A stretch of DNA of 11,983 nt from Planctomycetota bacterium (GTDB lineage: Bacteria; Planctomycetota; MHYJ01; JACPRB01). Both the position numbers and the translations under genes were made by a program. The stretch is from positions 1 through 11,983 of the forward strand of contig JAHFOZ010000122.1 of NCBI GenBank assembly GCA_023261405.1, read 5' to 3'. Positions 5,404-11,983 of the stretch are shown in pieces. A model generated the notes under the pieces. It did no database searches. It was given only the letters and a program-made list of their open reading frames with translations, and was not told where the DNA came from. Position 1 is the stretch's first letter, and the number at the start of each line of letters is the position of its first letter.

Positions 5404-5433
5404 TTGCTCGGCGGGAGCGCGGCGGTGTCTAAT
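5404..5433 (+). promoter_or_regulatory. Leaderless-type promoter of the serine dehydratase gene
   Basis: TTGCTC (5404-5409), an 18-bp spacer and TCTAAT (5428-5433); the ATG follows only 6 nt after the -10. There is no Shine-Dalgarno, so the mRNA probably begins at the start codon. Confidence 0.5.
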
Positions 5434-5439
5434 CCCCGC

Positions 5440-6633
5440 ATGCAGAGCCTCCGCGAACTGTATCGGGTCGGCGCCGGGCCGTCGAGCAGCCATACGATGG
5501 GTCCCGAGCGCGCCGCGCGGGCGTTCCTTCAGCGGCATCCCGACGTGACGTCCTGCCGGGTGACCCTCTACGGCAGCCTTGGGGCCACCGGGCGCGGGCA
5601 CCTCACCGACGTCGCCCTCGAGCGCGCGTTCGCGCCCCGCCCGCTCGAGATCGTCTGGATGCCCGAGGTCGTGCTTCCCTTCCACCCGAACGGGATGGAC
5701 TTCGAGACCGCCGACGGAACCGCGCGATGGCGCGTCTTCAGCGTCGGAGGCGGCGAGCTCCGCGAGGAGGGCGCCCCCGCGCCCCCGGCCGTCTACCCGG
5801 TCTCCTCGATGGCCGAGATCCTCGCCTGGTGCGAGCGGCAGGGCGAGCCGGTCTGGCGCCTCGCCGAGAACCACGAGGGCGCGGCCCTCTGGGACTATCT
5901 CGCGCAGGTCTGGGAGGTCATGAGGGAGGCCATCCGCCGCGGCCTCGAAGCGGAGGGCGCGCTCCCGGGAGGACTGCGCTTGCGCCGCAAGGCGCGCGAG
6001 ATGCACCTCAAGGCGCGCTCGGCCGGGCCCACGCGGACCACGGGGCTCCTCTCGGCCTACGCGCTCGCGGTCATGGAAGAGAATGGGGCCGCCGGGGAGG
6101 TGGTCACCGCCCCCACCTGCGGGGCCTGCGGCGCCGTGCCCTCCGTCCTCAAGTATCTCCAGGAGACCACGGAGAGCTCCGACCGCGAGATCCTCCACGC
6201 CCTGGCCACCGCCGGCCTCGTGGGCAACCTCGTCAAGCGCAACGCCTCGATCTCCGGCGCCGAGGTGGGCTGCCAGGGCGAGGTGGGGACCGCCTGCGCC
6301 ATGGCCGCGGCCGCCGCCGCCCAGCTCCTCGGCGGCACGCCCCGCCAGGTCGAGTACGCCGCGGAGATGGGCATGGAACACCACCTCGGGCTCACGTGCG
6401 ACCCGGTGCTGGGCCTCGTCCAGATCCCCTGCATCGAGCGGAACGCCTTCGCCGCCACGCGCGCCGTCTCGGCCGCCGAGTACGCGATCCTCGGCGATGG
6501 CACGCACCGGGTCTCGTTCGACGAGGTCGTGCAGACCATGAAGCAGACGGGCCTCGCGCTCCCGAGCGCCTACCGCGAGACCGCGCAGGGCGGGCTGGCG
6601 AGCGTGGTCCGCGCGGCGTCGCATCCCATGTAG
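5440..6633 (+). CDS. sdaA: L-serine ammonia-lyase (L-serine dehydratase), iron-sulfur type
   Basis: A 397-residue single-chain enzyme converting L-serine to pyruvate and ammonia in the cytoplasm. The N-terminal SDH-beta part opens with V-G-A-G-P-S-S-S-H-T-M-G-P (10-22), a family hallmark, and contains Y-G-S-L-G-A-T-G-R-G-H (44-54). The C-terminal SDH-alpha part (from about 150) has A-P-T-C-G-A-C-G (224-231) and three cysteines, C278, C320 and C331, whose spacing (42 and 11) matches the cluster ligands known in characterised bacterial enzymes. It is somewhat shorter than the roughly 455-residue E. coli forms, mostly in the middle. The open frame extends upstream through the tRNA; the ATG at 5440 is chosen because homology starts right after it and a -10 box lies 6 nt before it. 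The glycine oxidase-like gene follows on the same strand. Confidence 0.93.
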   Translation: MQSLRELYRVGAGPSSSHTMGPERAARAFLQRHPDVTSCRVTLYGSLGATGRGHLTDVALERAFAPRPLEIVWMPEVVLPFHPNGMDFETADGTARWRVFSVGGGELREEGAPAPPAVYPVSSMAEILAWCERQGEPVWRLAENHEGAALWDYLAQVWEVMREAIRRGLEAEGALPGGLRLRRKAREMHLKARSAGPTRTTGLLSAYALAVMEENGAAGEVVTAPTCGACGAVPSVLKYLQETTESSDREILHALATAGLVGNLVKRNASISGAEVGCQGEVGTACAMAAAAAAQLLGGTPRQVEYAAEMGMEHHLGLTCDPVLGLVQIPCIERNAFAATRAVSAAEYAILGDGTHRVSFDEVVQTMKQTGLALPSAYRETAQGGLASVVRAASHPM

Positions 6634-6638
6634 CTCCG

Positions 6639-6667
6639 TTGCGCGCCCGCCCCCGGCGTGCTATAAC
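6639..6667 (+). promoter_or_regulatory. Leaderless-type promoter of the glycine oxidase-like gene
   Basis: TTGCGC (6639-6644), a 17-bp spacer and TATAAC (6662-6667), with 8 nt to the ATG at 6676 and no Shine-Dalgarno. The promoter begins 5 nt after the serine dehydratase stop, so the second gene is transcribed on its own at least in part. Confidence 0.6.
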
Positions 6668-6675
6668 CCCTGCCC

Positions 6676-7788
6676 ATGGCGCGGAACCCGGACGTGATCG
6701 TCGTGGGCGGCGGCATCGTGGGCTGCGCCATCGCTCACCGGCTCGCGCGCGAGGGCCTCGCGGTCACCGTCCTGGAGCGCGGCGCCCTCGGCCGGGAGGC
6801 GTCGTGGGCGGCCGGGGGCATCCTCACGCCCGTCCACCTCGCGGAATACCCCGGGCCGCTCGCCGAACTCTGCGCCGCGAGCGTCAGGCTCTACCCCGGG
6901 CTCATTCAGGAACTCCGCACCGCATCCTCCGTGGACCCGGAGTACCGCGTCACCGGCTTCCTCATCGTGGAACGCGACGGAGCCGAGGAGGAATCCAACC
7001 GCACGCTCGAGGAGTGGAAACGGAAGAACGGCCAGCCGGTCGAGCGGCTCTCCCGCGAGGAGACCCACGCCCGCCAGGAGGGCCTCGCGCCCTCCGTCCG
7101 CGGCGCGCTCCTCCTCCCGGACATCGCCCAGGTCCGGAACAACCGGATGGCCCCGGCGCTCGCGGAGGCCGCGAGGAAGCGCGGGGTCGAGTTCCGCACC
7201 GAGACGCCGGTCACCGGGTTCCTCCGCGTCCCCGGCCGCGTGAACGGGGTGAAGACCGCGCGCGGGGATCTCTTCGCCGGGACCACCGTGCTCGCCGCCG
7301 GCTCCTGGTCCGGGGAACTGCTGCGGCCGCTCGGGCTCGCGCTCGAGGTGAAGCCCGTGAAGGGCCAGATGCTGCTCACCGAGGCCGCCCCCGACCTGCT
7401 CCGCCACACGATCCAGGGCGGCGACGCGTACCTGATCCCCCGGGCGGACGGGAAAATCCTGATCGGTTCCACGCTCGAGGATGCCGGCTTCGACAAGCGG
7501 GTGACGCTGGACGCGGTGGGCGAGCTCTCCCGGAAGGCGGAGGGGATCCTGCCGGGGATCGGGAGGCTGCCGCTGGTGACGAGCTGGGCGGGCCTGCGGC
7601 CCTCCACGCCCGACCGGCTGCCTTACATCGGCCGGGCCCCCATGGAGGGCCTGATCGCCGCCACCGGCCACTTCCGGAACGGCATCCTCCTGGCCCCCGT
7701 CACGGCCGAGCTCGTGGCAGAGATCCTGGCGGGGCGTCCGCCCTCGGTGCCCCTGGATCCCTTCCGCCCCGACCGCGACGCCTGCTAA
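6676..7788 (+). CDS. thiO: FAD-dependent oxidoreductase, glycine oxidase (ThiO)-like
   Basis: A 370-residue DAO-family flavoenzyme. The N-terminal dinucleotide fold has V-V-G-G-G-I-V-G (9-16) and E34 at the end of the second strand; A-A-G-G-I-L (45-50) is the second FAD contact. Later motifs fit glycine oxidase: P-V-K-G-Q-M-L (227-233), Y252, G-S-T-L-E-D-A-G-F-D (264-273), A-G-L-R308-P-S-T-P-D-R (305-314) and G-H-F-R334-N-G (331-336). Y252, R308 and R334 sit close to the positions of the substrate-binding Tyr246, Arg302 and Arg329 of the Bacillus subtilis enzyme. Such enzymes oxidise glycine or other small amines to imines, often for thiazole (thiamine) synthesis, but no thi gene is nearby, so D-amino acid or sarcosine oxidation is possible. 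Its TAA overlaps the stop of the convergent transporter gene. Confidence 0.85.
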   Translation: MARNPDVIVVGGGIVGCAIAHRLAREGLAVTVLERGALGREASWAAGGILTPVHLAEYPGPLAELCAASVRLYPGLIQELRTASSVDPEYRVTGFLIVERDGAEEESNRTLEEWKRKNGQPVERLSREETHARQEGLAPSVRGALLLPDIAQVRNNRMAPALAEAARKRGVEFRTETPVTGFLRVPGRVNGVKTARGDLFAGTTVLAAGSWSGELLRPLGLALEVKPVKGQMLLTEAAPDLLRHTIQGGDAYLIPRADGKILIGSTLEDAGFDKRVTLDAVGELSRKAEGILPGIGRLPLVTSWAGLRPSTPDRLPYIGRAPMEGLIAATGHFRNGILLAPVTAELVAEILAGRPPSVPLDPFRPDRDAC

Positions 7789-9113
7789 CGCGGCGAGACG
7801 GCCTTCCGGCCGGCAGCCACGTCCACCTTCCAGAGGAGCGCCGCGCCCGCCACGAAGAGCACCGCCAGCGCGAGGATACCCTTTCGGGGATCGCCCCCTT
7901 CGCCCCAGAGGATGCCCAGGAGGAACGGTCCGATGATGCCCGCGAACTTCTCCATCGTGCTGAAGAATCCGAAGAATTCCCCGGACTGCCCCTGGGGGAT
8001 CATGGTCGCGAAGAGCGAACGGCTGAGCGACTGCGTGCCGCCCTGCACCAGCCCCACCCCGATCGCCAGGACGTAGAAGTGCCAGGTCTGCGTCATGAAG
8101 TTCGCGAACACGCAGATGCCCGCGTAGGCCGCCAGCCCGATGAGAATCCCCGCCTTGGCCCCCGTGCGCTTGGCCATCCGCCCGAAGGCGAGGGCGCAGG
8201 GGACGCCGATGATCTGCGTAAGGATGAGCGCCAGCATGAGGTCCCCGGTCTGGACCCCCAGGCTGTTCCCGAACGGAGTGGCCATCTTGATGATCGTCCC
8301 GATGCCGTCGCTGTAGATCCAGAAGGCGATGAGGAAGAGGAGAAGCTGCTTGTAGGTCCCCAGCTTCCGGAAGGTGCCGCCGAGCTGCCGGAAGCCGTCG
8401 ATGAGGATGTTGCCGCCCCCCTTCGATTCCGTCACCGCGGGCTCCCGCACGTGCCGCAGAAGAGGGAGGGTGAACGCGGCCCACCACAACGCCACGGTCA
8501 CGAACGACGCGCGCGCCGCAGCCCCCTCGTCGGCCAGCCCGAACCATCCGGGCCTCTTGAGGAAAAGGACGTTCAGGCCGAAGAGCACGACGCTGCCCAG
8601 ATAGCCCGCGGCGAACCCGAAGCTCGAGATCCGGTCGAGGTCGTCCGGCCGCGCGACCGAGGGAAGGAGGGCGTCATAAAAGACCATGCTCCCCGCCACG
8701 CCCACGGTGCCCACCGCGTAGAGGATCGAGGCCAGGACGAGGTCGCCCGGCCCGATGAAGACCATGAGGCCCGTCGATAGGATGCCCAGGGAGGCGAATC
8801 CGGCGAGCAGCTTCTTCTTGACGGCCGAGCGGTCGGACACGGCGCCCAGGACCGGGCCCAGGACGGCCACGACCGCCATCGCGATCCCGGCCGTGTAGCC
8901 GAGCCAGGAGCCCCCCTGGGTCTTGAGGGCCATCAGCTCCGCGGCGTCGAGCGGCTTCCCTGTCGGGTTGCGCGAATGGACGTAGAGTCCCTGGTAGAAG
9001 AACGGGAAGATGGCGGCCACGATGACCAGCCAGAATGCCGAGTTCGCGACGTCGTAGAGCGCCCACGCCCACCACCCGCGGCGGTAGGATTTCGGGTCGT
9101 CGGGGACCTGCAC
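7785..9113 (-). CDS. MFS transporter, UMF1 (Atg22-like) family
   Basis: A 442-residue integral membrane protein with about 12 hydrophobic segments. The opening W14-W-A-W-A-L-Y-D-V-A-N-S-A-F is the UMF1/Atg22-like signature. The cytoplasmic loop motif G-A-V-S-D-R-S-A-V-K-K-K (90-101) resembles MFS motif A, and G-G-T-Q-S-L-S-R-S (358-366) followed by G-E-F-F-G-F-F (378-384) is typical of the second half. The substrate is unknown; relatives in eukaryotic vacuoles export amino acids, which would suit the neighbouring amino-acid genes but is only suggestive. The GTG at 9113 is chosen: the conserved region begins 10 residues later, and the further upstream open frame would overlap the divergent cyclase gene. 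The 103-bp divergent space shows no convincing promoter for this gene. Convergent with the glycine oxidase-like gene, with a 4-nt stop overlap. Confidence 0.88.
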   Translation of the reverse strand: MQVPDDPKSYRRGWWAWALYDVANSAFWLVIVAAIFPFFYQGLYVHSRNPTGKPLDAAELMALKTQGGSWLGYTAGIAMAVVAVLGPVLGAVSDRSAVKKKLLAGFASLGILSTGLMVFIGPGDLVLASILYAVGTVGVAGSMVFYDALLPSVARPDDLDRISSFGFAAGYLGSVVLFGLNVLFLKRPGWFGLADEGAAARASFVTVALWWAAFTLPLLRHVREPAVTESKGGGNILIDGFRQLGGTFRKLGTYKQLLLFLIAFWIYSDGIGTIIKMATPFGNSLGVQTGDLMLALILTQIIGVPCALAFGRMAKRTGAKAGILIGLAAYAGICVFANFMTQTWHFYVLAIGVGLVQGGTQSLSRSLFATMIPQGQSGEFFGFFSTMEKFAGIIGPFLLGILWGEGGDPRKGILALAVLFVAGAALLWKVDVAAGRKAVSPR

Positions 9114-9204
9114 GGAGGGTTCCAAGCGCAACCAACGTGCCACGCGCGGAGGGGCCCGACAAGCTATTTCGGGCGGAGACTGGGAAGCGGCGTTCTCATT
9201 GGGG

Positions 9205-9210
9205 TAGAAT
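9205..9210 (+). promoter_or_regulatory. -10 element of the cyclase gene (leaderless type)
   Basis: TAGAAT lies 6 nt before the GTG start at 9217, with no Shine-Dalgarno between them. No good -35 is visible, so the promoter call is weaker than for the other genes here. Confidence 0.4.
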
Positions 9211-9216
9211 TCCTGC

Positions 9217-11037
9217 GTGCCCGACCCCATCCAGTATTCCTCCCGGGTGGTGCTCGCGGTCCAGCCCGAGGCGCTCTGGACCTTCCTCTCGGACACCGAC
9301 AGCCTGAACCGCGCGATCGACCTGCCCACCGTCAAGTTCACGCCCGTGGCGGACCCGAAGGAGAAGGGCCACTTCGTCGCGGAGACCAAGATGCTGGGGA
9401 CGCGCGTCGCGTACGACGAGTTTCCCTTCGACTGGGTGGCCCCGCGCTTCTACACCGTCGAGCGCCGCTTCCCCGGCGGGCCGATCGCGGAGCTGCGCTG
9501 CGGGATCCGCCTCGCGCCCGATCCCGGCGGCACGGAGCTCCAGGTCTTCGCCGACGTGATCCCGCGGTCCTGGGTGGGCTCGGTCGTCTCCTGGATCCAG
9601 CTCCGGAAGAAGGCGACGGAGAGCGTCGTGGAGCTCGCGCAGGCCTTCGAGCGCTGGACGAAGGAGCCGGAGAAGGAACTCCCGCCCTCGCCGCCGCCCG
9701 CCGGGGCGCTGCACCGGGACGCGCTCGAGGCGCGCCTCGGGGAGCTGAAGGCCGCGGGTCCGGTCGCGAAGCTGCGGCGGCATCTCGAGACGGCCTCCGA
9801 CCTCGAGGTCGTGCAGATGCGGCCTTTCCTCCTGGCCGACCGCTGGGGGGAGGACCGCATGCAGGTGCTCCGGCTCTTCCTGACGGCGACGAAGGCGGGG
9901 CTGCTGGACCTCTGCTGGAGCGTGCTGTGCCCGACCTGCCGCGTGCCCAACCAGACGATGGCGACGCTGTCGCAGATGCGGTCGAAGGCCCATTGCGAGA
10001 CCTGCGGCGTGCGCTACGGGGCGGACTTCGCGGCCTCGGTGGAGGCGCGCTTCGCGGTGAACGCGGCGGTGCGGGAGGCGCGGAAGCAGGTCTACTGCAT
10101 CGGGGGGCCGGCGAACACGCCGGAGATCGCGGCGCAGCTCCGCCTGGCGCCCGGTTCCACGCGGCGCGAGGAGATCTCGCTCAGGCCCGGGCCGTACCGC
10201 GTGCGCTGCTACCAGGTCCCGGGGATCGTGTCGATCGAGGTGGCGCCCTCGGGCGCGGGGACGATGGCGGTGCGCTGCGACCCCGGGGGCGTGGAGGTGG
10301 CGGCGGGTCCGTTCCGCGCCGGCGGGATGGTCCTCGAGGCGAGCAACCCGCTGGGGCGGGAGGCGCTGCTCGTGGTGGAGCGCGAGAGCTGGCGGGAGGG
10401 CGCGGCCACGGCGGCGCTCGTGACGTCGCTGCAGGATTTCCGGGACCAGTTCCCGGGCGAGGCGGTGGCCCCCGGGGAGGAGATCGGGATCGCGTCGCTC
10501 ACGGTCCTCTTCACGGACCTCAAGGAGTCCACGGAACTCTACCGGCGTCTCGGGGACGCGAAGGCGTTCGCGTTCGTCCAGAACCATTTCCGGTACCTGA
10601 TGGAGAAGGTGTCGGCTCACCGGGGGGGCATGGTGAAGACGATGGGGGACGCGATCATGGCGACGTTTGCCGCGCCGAAGGACGGGCTGGCGGCGGCGCT
10701 GGAGATGCAGCGCCATTGGGCCCGGTTCCGGACGGAGCACGGCGATCCGCCGGGCGTGGAGCTCAAGGTGGGGGTCCACCAGGGGCCGGCGATCGCGATC
10801 AACAACGCGGGCCGGCTGGACTACTTCGGGACGACGGTGAACATGGCGGCGCGGGTGCAGGCGCAGTCGCTGGGGCGCGACCTGGTCTTCACGCGGGAGG
10901 TGGGTGAAGACCCCGGAGGGGCGGCGCTGCTGCGCGAGTCGGGGCTGGAGGGGGAGGAGTTCCAGACGGCGCTCAAGGGGCTGGACGGGGAGCACGCGCT
11001 CCGGCGGGTCTGGCCGGCGGGCCGGACGCCGGGATAA
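9217..11037 (+). CDS. Class III adenylate/guanylate cyclase with SRPBCC and zinc-ribbon domains
   Basis: A 606-residue soluble multidomain protein. Residues about 4-148 look like a SRPBCC/START-type ligand-binding fold (V-V-L-A-V-Q-P-E-A-L-W near the start, a final long helix at 125-148). After a Pro-rich linker, about 166-415 resembles the DUF5939 region seen in other cyclases and contains a probable zinc ribbon, C238-x2-C241 and C260-x2-C263. The C-terminal cyclase domain (about 425-600) keeps the catalytic set: metal-binding D434 (F-T-D-L) and D478 (M-G-D-A), K474 and D535 for base recognition, N542 and R546 for the transition state (T-V-N-M-A-A-R). K plus D suggests ATP, so cAMP synthesis is likely; the ligand of the SRPBCC part is unknown. 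No membrane helix is seen. A GTG start is chosen because a -10 box lies 6 nt upstream and the SRPBCC fold starts immediately. Confidence 0.88.
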   Translation: MPDPIQYSSRVVLAVQPEALWTFLSDTDSLNRAIDLPTVKFTPVADPKEKGHFVAETKMLGTRVAYDEFPFDWVAPRFYTVERRFPGGPIAELRCGIRLAPDPGGTELQVFADVIPRSWVGSVVSWIQLRKKATESVVELAQAFERWTKEPEKELPPSPPPAGALHRDALEARLGELKAAGPVAKLRRHLETASDLEVVQMRPFLLADRWGEDRMQVLRLFLTATKAGLLDLCWSVLCPTCRVPNQTMATLSQMRSKAHCETCGVRYGADFAASVEARFAVNAAVREARKQVYCIGGPANTPEIAAQLRLAPGSTRREEISLRPGPYRVRCYQVPGIVSIEVAPSGAGTMAVRCDPGGVEVAAGPFRAGGMVLEASNPLGREALLVVERESWREGAATAALVTSLQDFRDQFPGEAVAPGEEIGIASLTVLFTDLKESTELYRRLGDAKAFAFVQNHFRYLMEKVSAHRGGMVKTMGDAIMATFAAPKDGLAAALEMQRHWARFRTEHGDPPGVELKVGVHQGPAIAINNAGRLDYFGTTVNMAARVQAQSLGRDLVFTREVGEDPGGAALLRESGLEGEEFQTALKGLDGEHALRRVWPAGRTPG

Positions 11038-11040
11038 TCC

Positions 11041-11874
11041 CTACCCGACGAACTCAGGTTCGGCCTTCACGGGGATCACCCCGGCCTCGTGGCCCAGCTT
11101 GCAGAGGAGGGCCACGGCCTCCTCCGCGCGCTCGCCCAGCTCGAGGGTGAAGGAGTTCACGTACATCCCCACGAACTTGTCCGCCTTGGAGCGCTCCAGG
11201 CCGCGCGCGTACTGGAGCGCGTGTTCGAGCGCCTCCTTGCGGTGGTCGAGGGAGTACTGGACGCTCTCCCGGAGGACGTCGCAGCAGACGCGGGCGGTCT
11301 TCGCGTCGAACGAGCGTCGGATGGCGTTGCCGCCCAGGGGGAGGGGGAGGCCCGTCTCCATCCTCCACCATTCGCCCAGGTCCTGCACGCGGTGCAGCTT
11401 CTGGTCGTGGTAGGTGAGCTGGCCCTCGTGGATGAGGAGGCCCGCGTCGATGTCCCCCCGGGCCACGGCCTCCTGGATGCGGTCGAAGGGCATCACTTTC
11501 CAGCGGGCCCCCGGGGCATAGAGCCGGAGCACGAGGAAGGCCGTGGTCAACTCGCCGGGGACGGCAATGGTGATCTCGTCCAGGTCCTCCCTCGTGAGGG
11601 AGCGCTTCGCGACGATGAGCGGCCCGTAGCCGTCGCCCACCGAGGCGCCGCAGGTCATGAGCCTGTAGTTCTTCCGGATGCGGTACCAGGCGTGGAAGGA
11701 GACGGCGGTGACGTCGTACACGCCCTCGATGGCCTTGCGGTTGAGGGCCTCGATGTCCTCCAGCACATGGTTGAACTGGAAGCCGCGGGTGTTGACCTTG
11801 CCCGTGGCCAGCCCGTAGAACATGAACGCGTCGTCGCTGTCGGGGCTGTGGGCGAGCGAGATCGTCCGGGTCAT
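11041..11874 (-). CDS. mqnD: 1,4-dihydroxy-6-naphthoate synthase, futalosine menaquinone pathway
   Basis: A 277-residue protein with a periplasmic-binding-protein-like fold used as an enzyme. H9-S-P-D-S-D-D-A-F-M-F-Y (9-20), Y53-D-V-T-A-V-S (53-59), G76-A-S-V-G-D-G-Y-G-P (76-85) and L147-I-H149-E-G-Q-L-T-Y (147-155) are hallmarks of MqnD; H149 corresponds to the catalytic histidine reported in the Thermus enzyme. It converts cyclic dehypoxanthinyl futalosine to 1,4-dihydroxy-6-naphthoate for menaquinone. It indicates respiration with menaquinone made by the futalosine route; no other mqn gene is in the window. The ATG at 11874 is chosen over the start at 11931 because the family begins there and a promoter lies just upstream. 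Its stop is 3 nt from that of the convergent cyclase gene. Confidence 0.92.
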   Translation of the reverse strand: MTRTISLAHSPDSDDAFMFYGLATGKVNTRGFQFNHVLEDIEALNRKAIEGVYDVTAVSFHAWYRIRKNYRLMTCGASVGDGYGPLIVAKRSLTREDLDEITIAVPGELTTAFLVLRLYAPGARWKVMPFDRIQEAVARGDIDAGLLIHEGQLTYHDQKLHRVQDLGEWWRMETGLPLPLGGNAIRRSFDAKTARVCCDVLRESVQYSLDHRKEALEHALQYARGLERSKADKFVGMYVNSFTLELGERAEEAVALLCKLGHEAGVIPVKAEPEFVG

Positions 11875-11884
11875 CGAGAAGGCC

Positions 11885-11913
11885 AGTCTAGCAGCGGGGG
11901 AGGGGGTTTGCAA
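11885..11913 (-). promoter_or_regulatory. Leaderless-type promoter of mqnD
   Basis: On the minus strand TTGCAA (11908-11913), a 17-bp spacer and TAGACT (11885-11890), then 10 nt to the ATG at 11874. There is no Shine-Dalgarno, so the leader would be absent or only a few nt. The rest of the right edge (11914-11983) shows nothing I can assign with confidence. Confidence 0.55.
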
Positions 11914-11983
11914 TCGCGCCCCGGGCACCACACTCGGACAGGACGATTCTCGGTGGGCGAGGTCGTCGAAGGGACTGTGAAGC

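Noticed and set aside
5275..5439. Upstream extension of the serine dehydratase frame
   Set aside because: It would read through the antisense of tRNA-Glu and both promoters; homology and the -10 box support the ATG at 5440.
5727..8780. 1017-codon plus-strand open frame
   Set aside because: It crosses serine dehydratase, glycine oxidase-like and transporter genes in other frames and is mostly Arg, Gly, Pro and Ala, as expected for a shadow in high-GC DNA.
9114..9389. Upstream extension of the transporter frame
   Set aside because: It would overlap the start of the divergent cyclase gene, and the added residues do not resemble a membrane protein N-terminus.
8976..10995. Long open frames over the cyclase gene in another plus frame and on the minus strand
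   Set aside because: Both are low-complexity shadows; the cyclase frame contains complete catalytic motifs.
11953..11983. Possible gene start at the right edge (GTG, reading V-G-E-V-V-E-G-T-V-K)
   Set aside because: The ten residues resemble the start of an S1 RNA-binding domain, but this is too little to call, and no clear promoter or ribosome binding site precedes it.
1..11983. CRISPR arrays, rRNA genes, insertion sequences with inverted ends
   Set aside because: No regularly spaced repeats, rRNA-like sequence or transposase was seen.

Overview
The window looks like chromosomal DNA from a high-GC, probably Gram-negative-type bacterium of an uncultivated or little-studied lineage. Planctomycetota, Acidobacteriota or a nearby candidate phylum would fit. 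The hints are a futalosine-pathway menaquinone gene (mqnD), WXG100-like proteins in a non-Firmicute, non-Actinobacterial setting, and several genes whose -10 boxes lie only 6-10 nt from the start codon, which implies leaderless mRNAs. The phylum is inference; no rRNA or marker gene is present.

Layout. (1) 1-1888, minus strand: a tight operon with its own promoter and a perfect AGGAGG site. In order it encodes a WXG100-like protein (90 aa), an all-helical protein of unknown function (166 aa), a second, shorter W-x-D protein (71 aa), and the start of a coiled-coil protein with membrane segments that runs off the left edge. This resembles the small-protein end of a type VII (ESX/WXG100)-like secretion locus; the expected FtsK/SpoIIIE ATPase part would lie outside the window. 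(2) 1981-5256: a compact integrated element of about 3.3 kb, bounded by an 18-bp perfect direct repeat whose right copy is the 3' end of a tRNA-Glu(UUC) gene. It carries an MNT-HEPN toxin-antitoxin pair on the minus strand and, divergently, an 82-aa unknown protein plus a 625-aa large serine recombinase. The recombinase reading frame runs through the attachment repeat and stops inside the tRNA anticodon loop. (3) 5238-5313, minus: the tRNA-Glu gene with its own promoter. (4) 5404-11913: housekeeping genes: L-serine dehydratase, a glycine oxidase-like FAD enzyme, a UMF1-family MFS transporter, a SRPBCC/zinc-ribbon/class III nucleotidyl cyclase fusion, and mqnD.

How they fit together. Removing the element would restore an ancestral order in which tRNA-Glu is followed, about 90 bp downstream, by the type VII-like operon. 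The recombinase presumably moves the element and the MNT-HEPN pair may stabilise it. The att repeat is in frame with the recombinase and also with an open frame at the left end, so excision would swap the protein's last 6 residues for a different 31-residue tail. Serine dehydratase and glycine oxidase both act on small amino acids and are adjacent on one strand, but each has its own leaderless-type promoter. Element and type VII-like genes mostly use Shine-Dalgarno sites, whereas the housekeeping genes mostly show leaderless promoters; this contrast is one of the more useful signals here.
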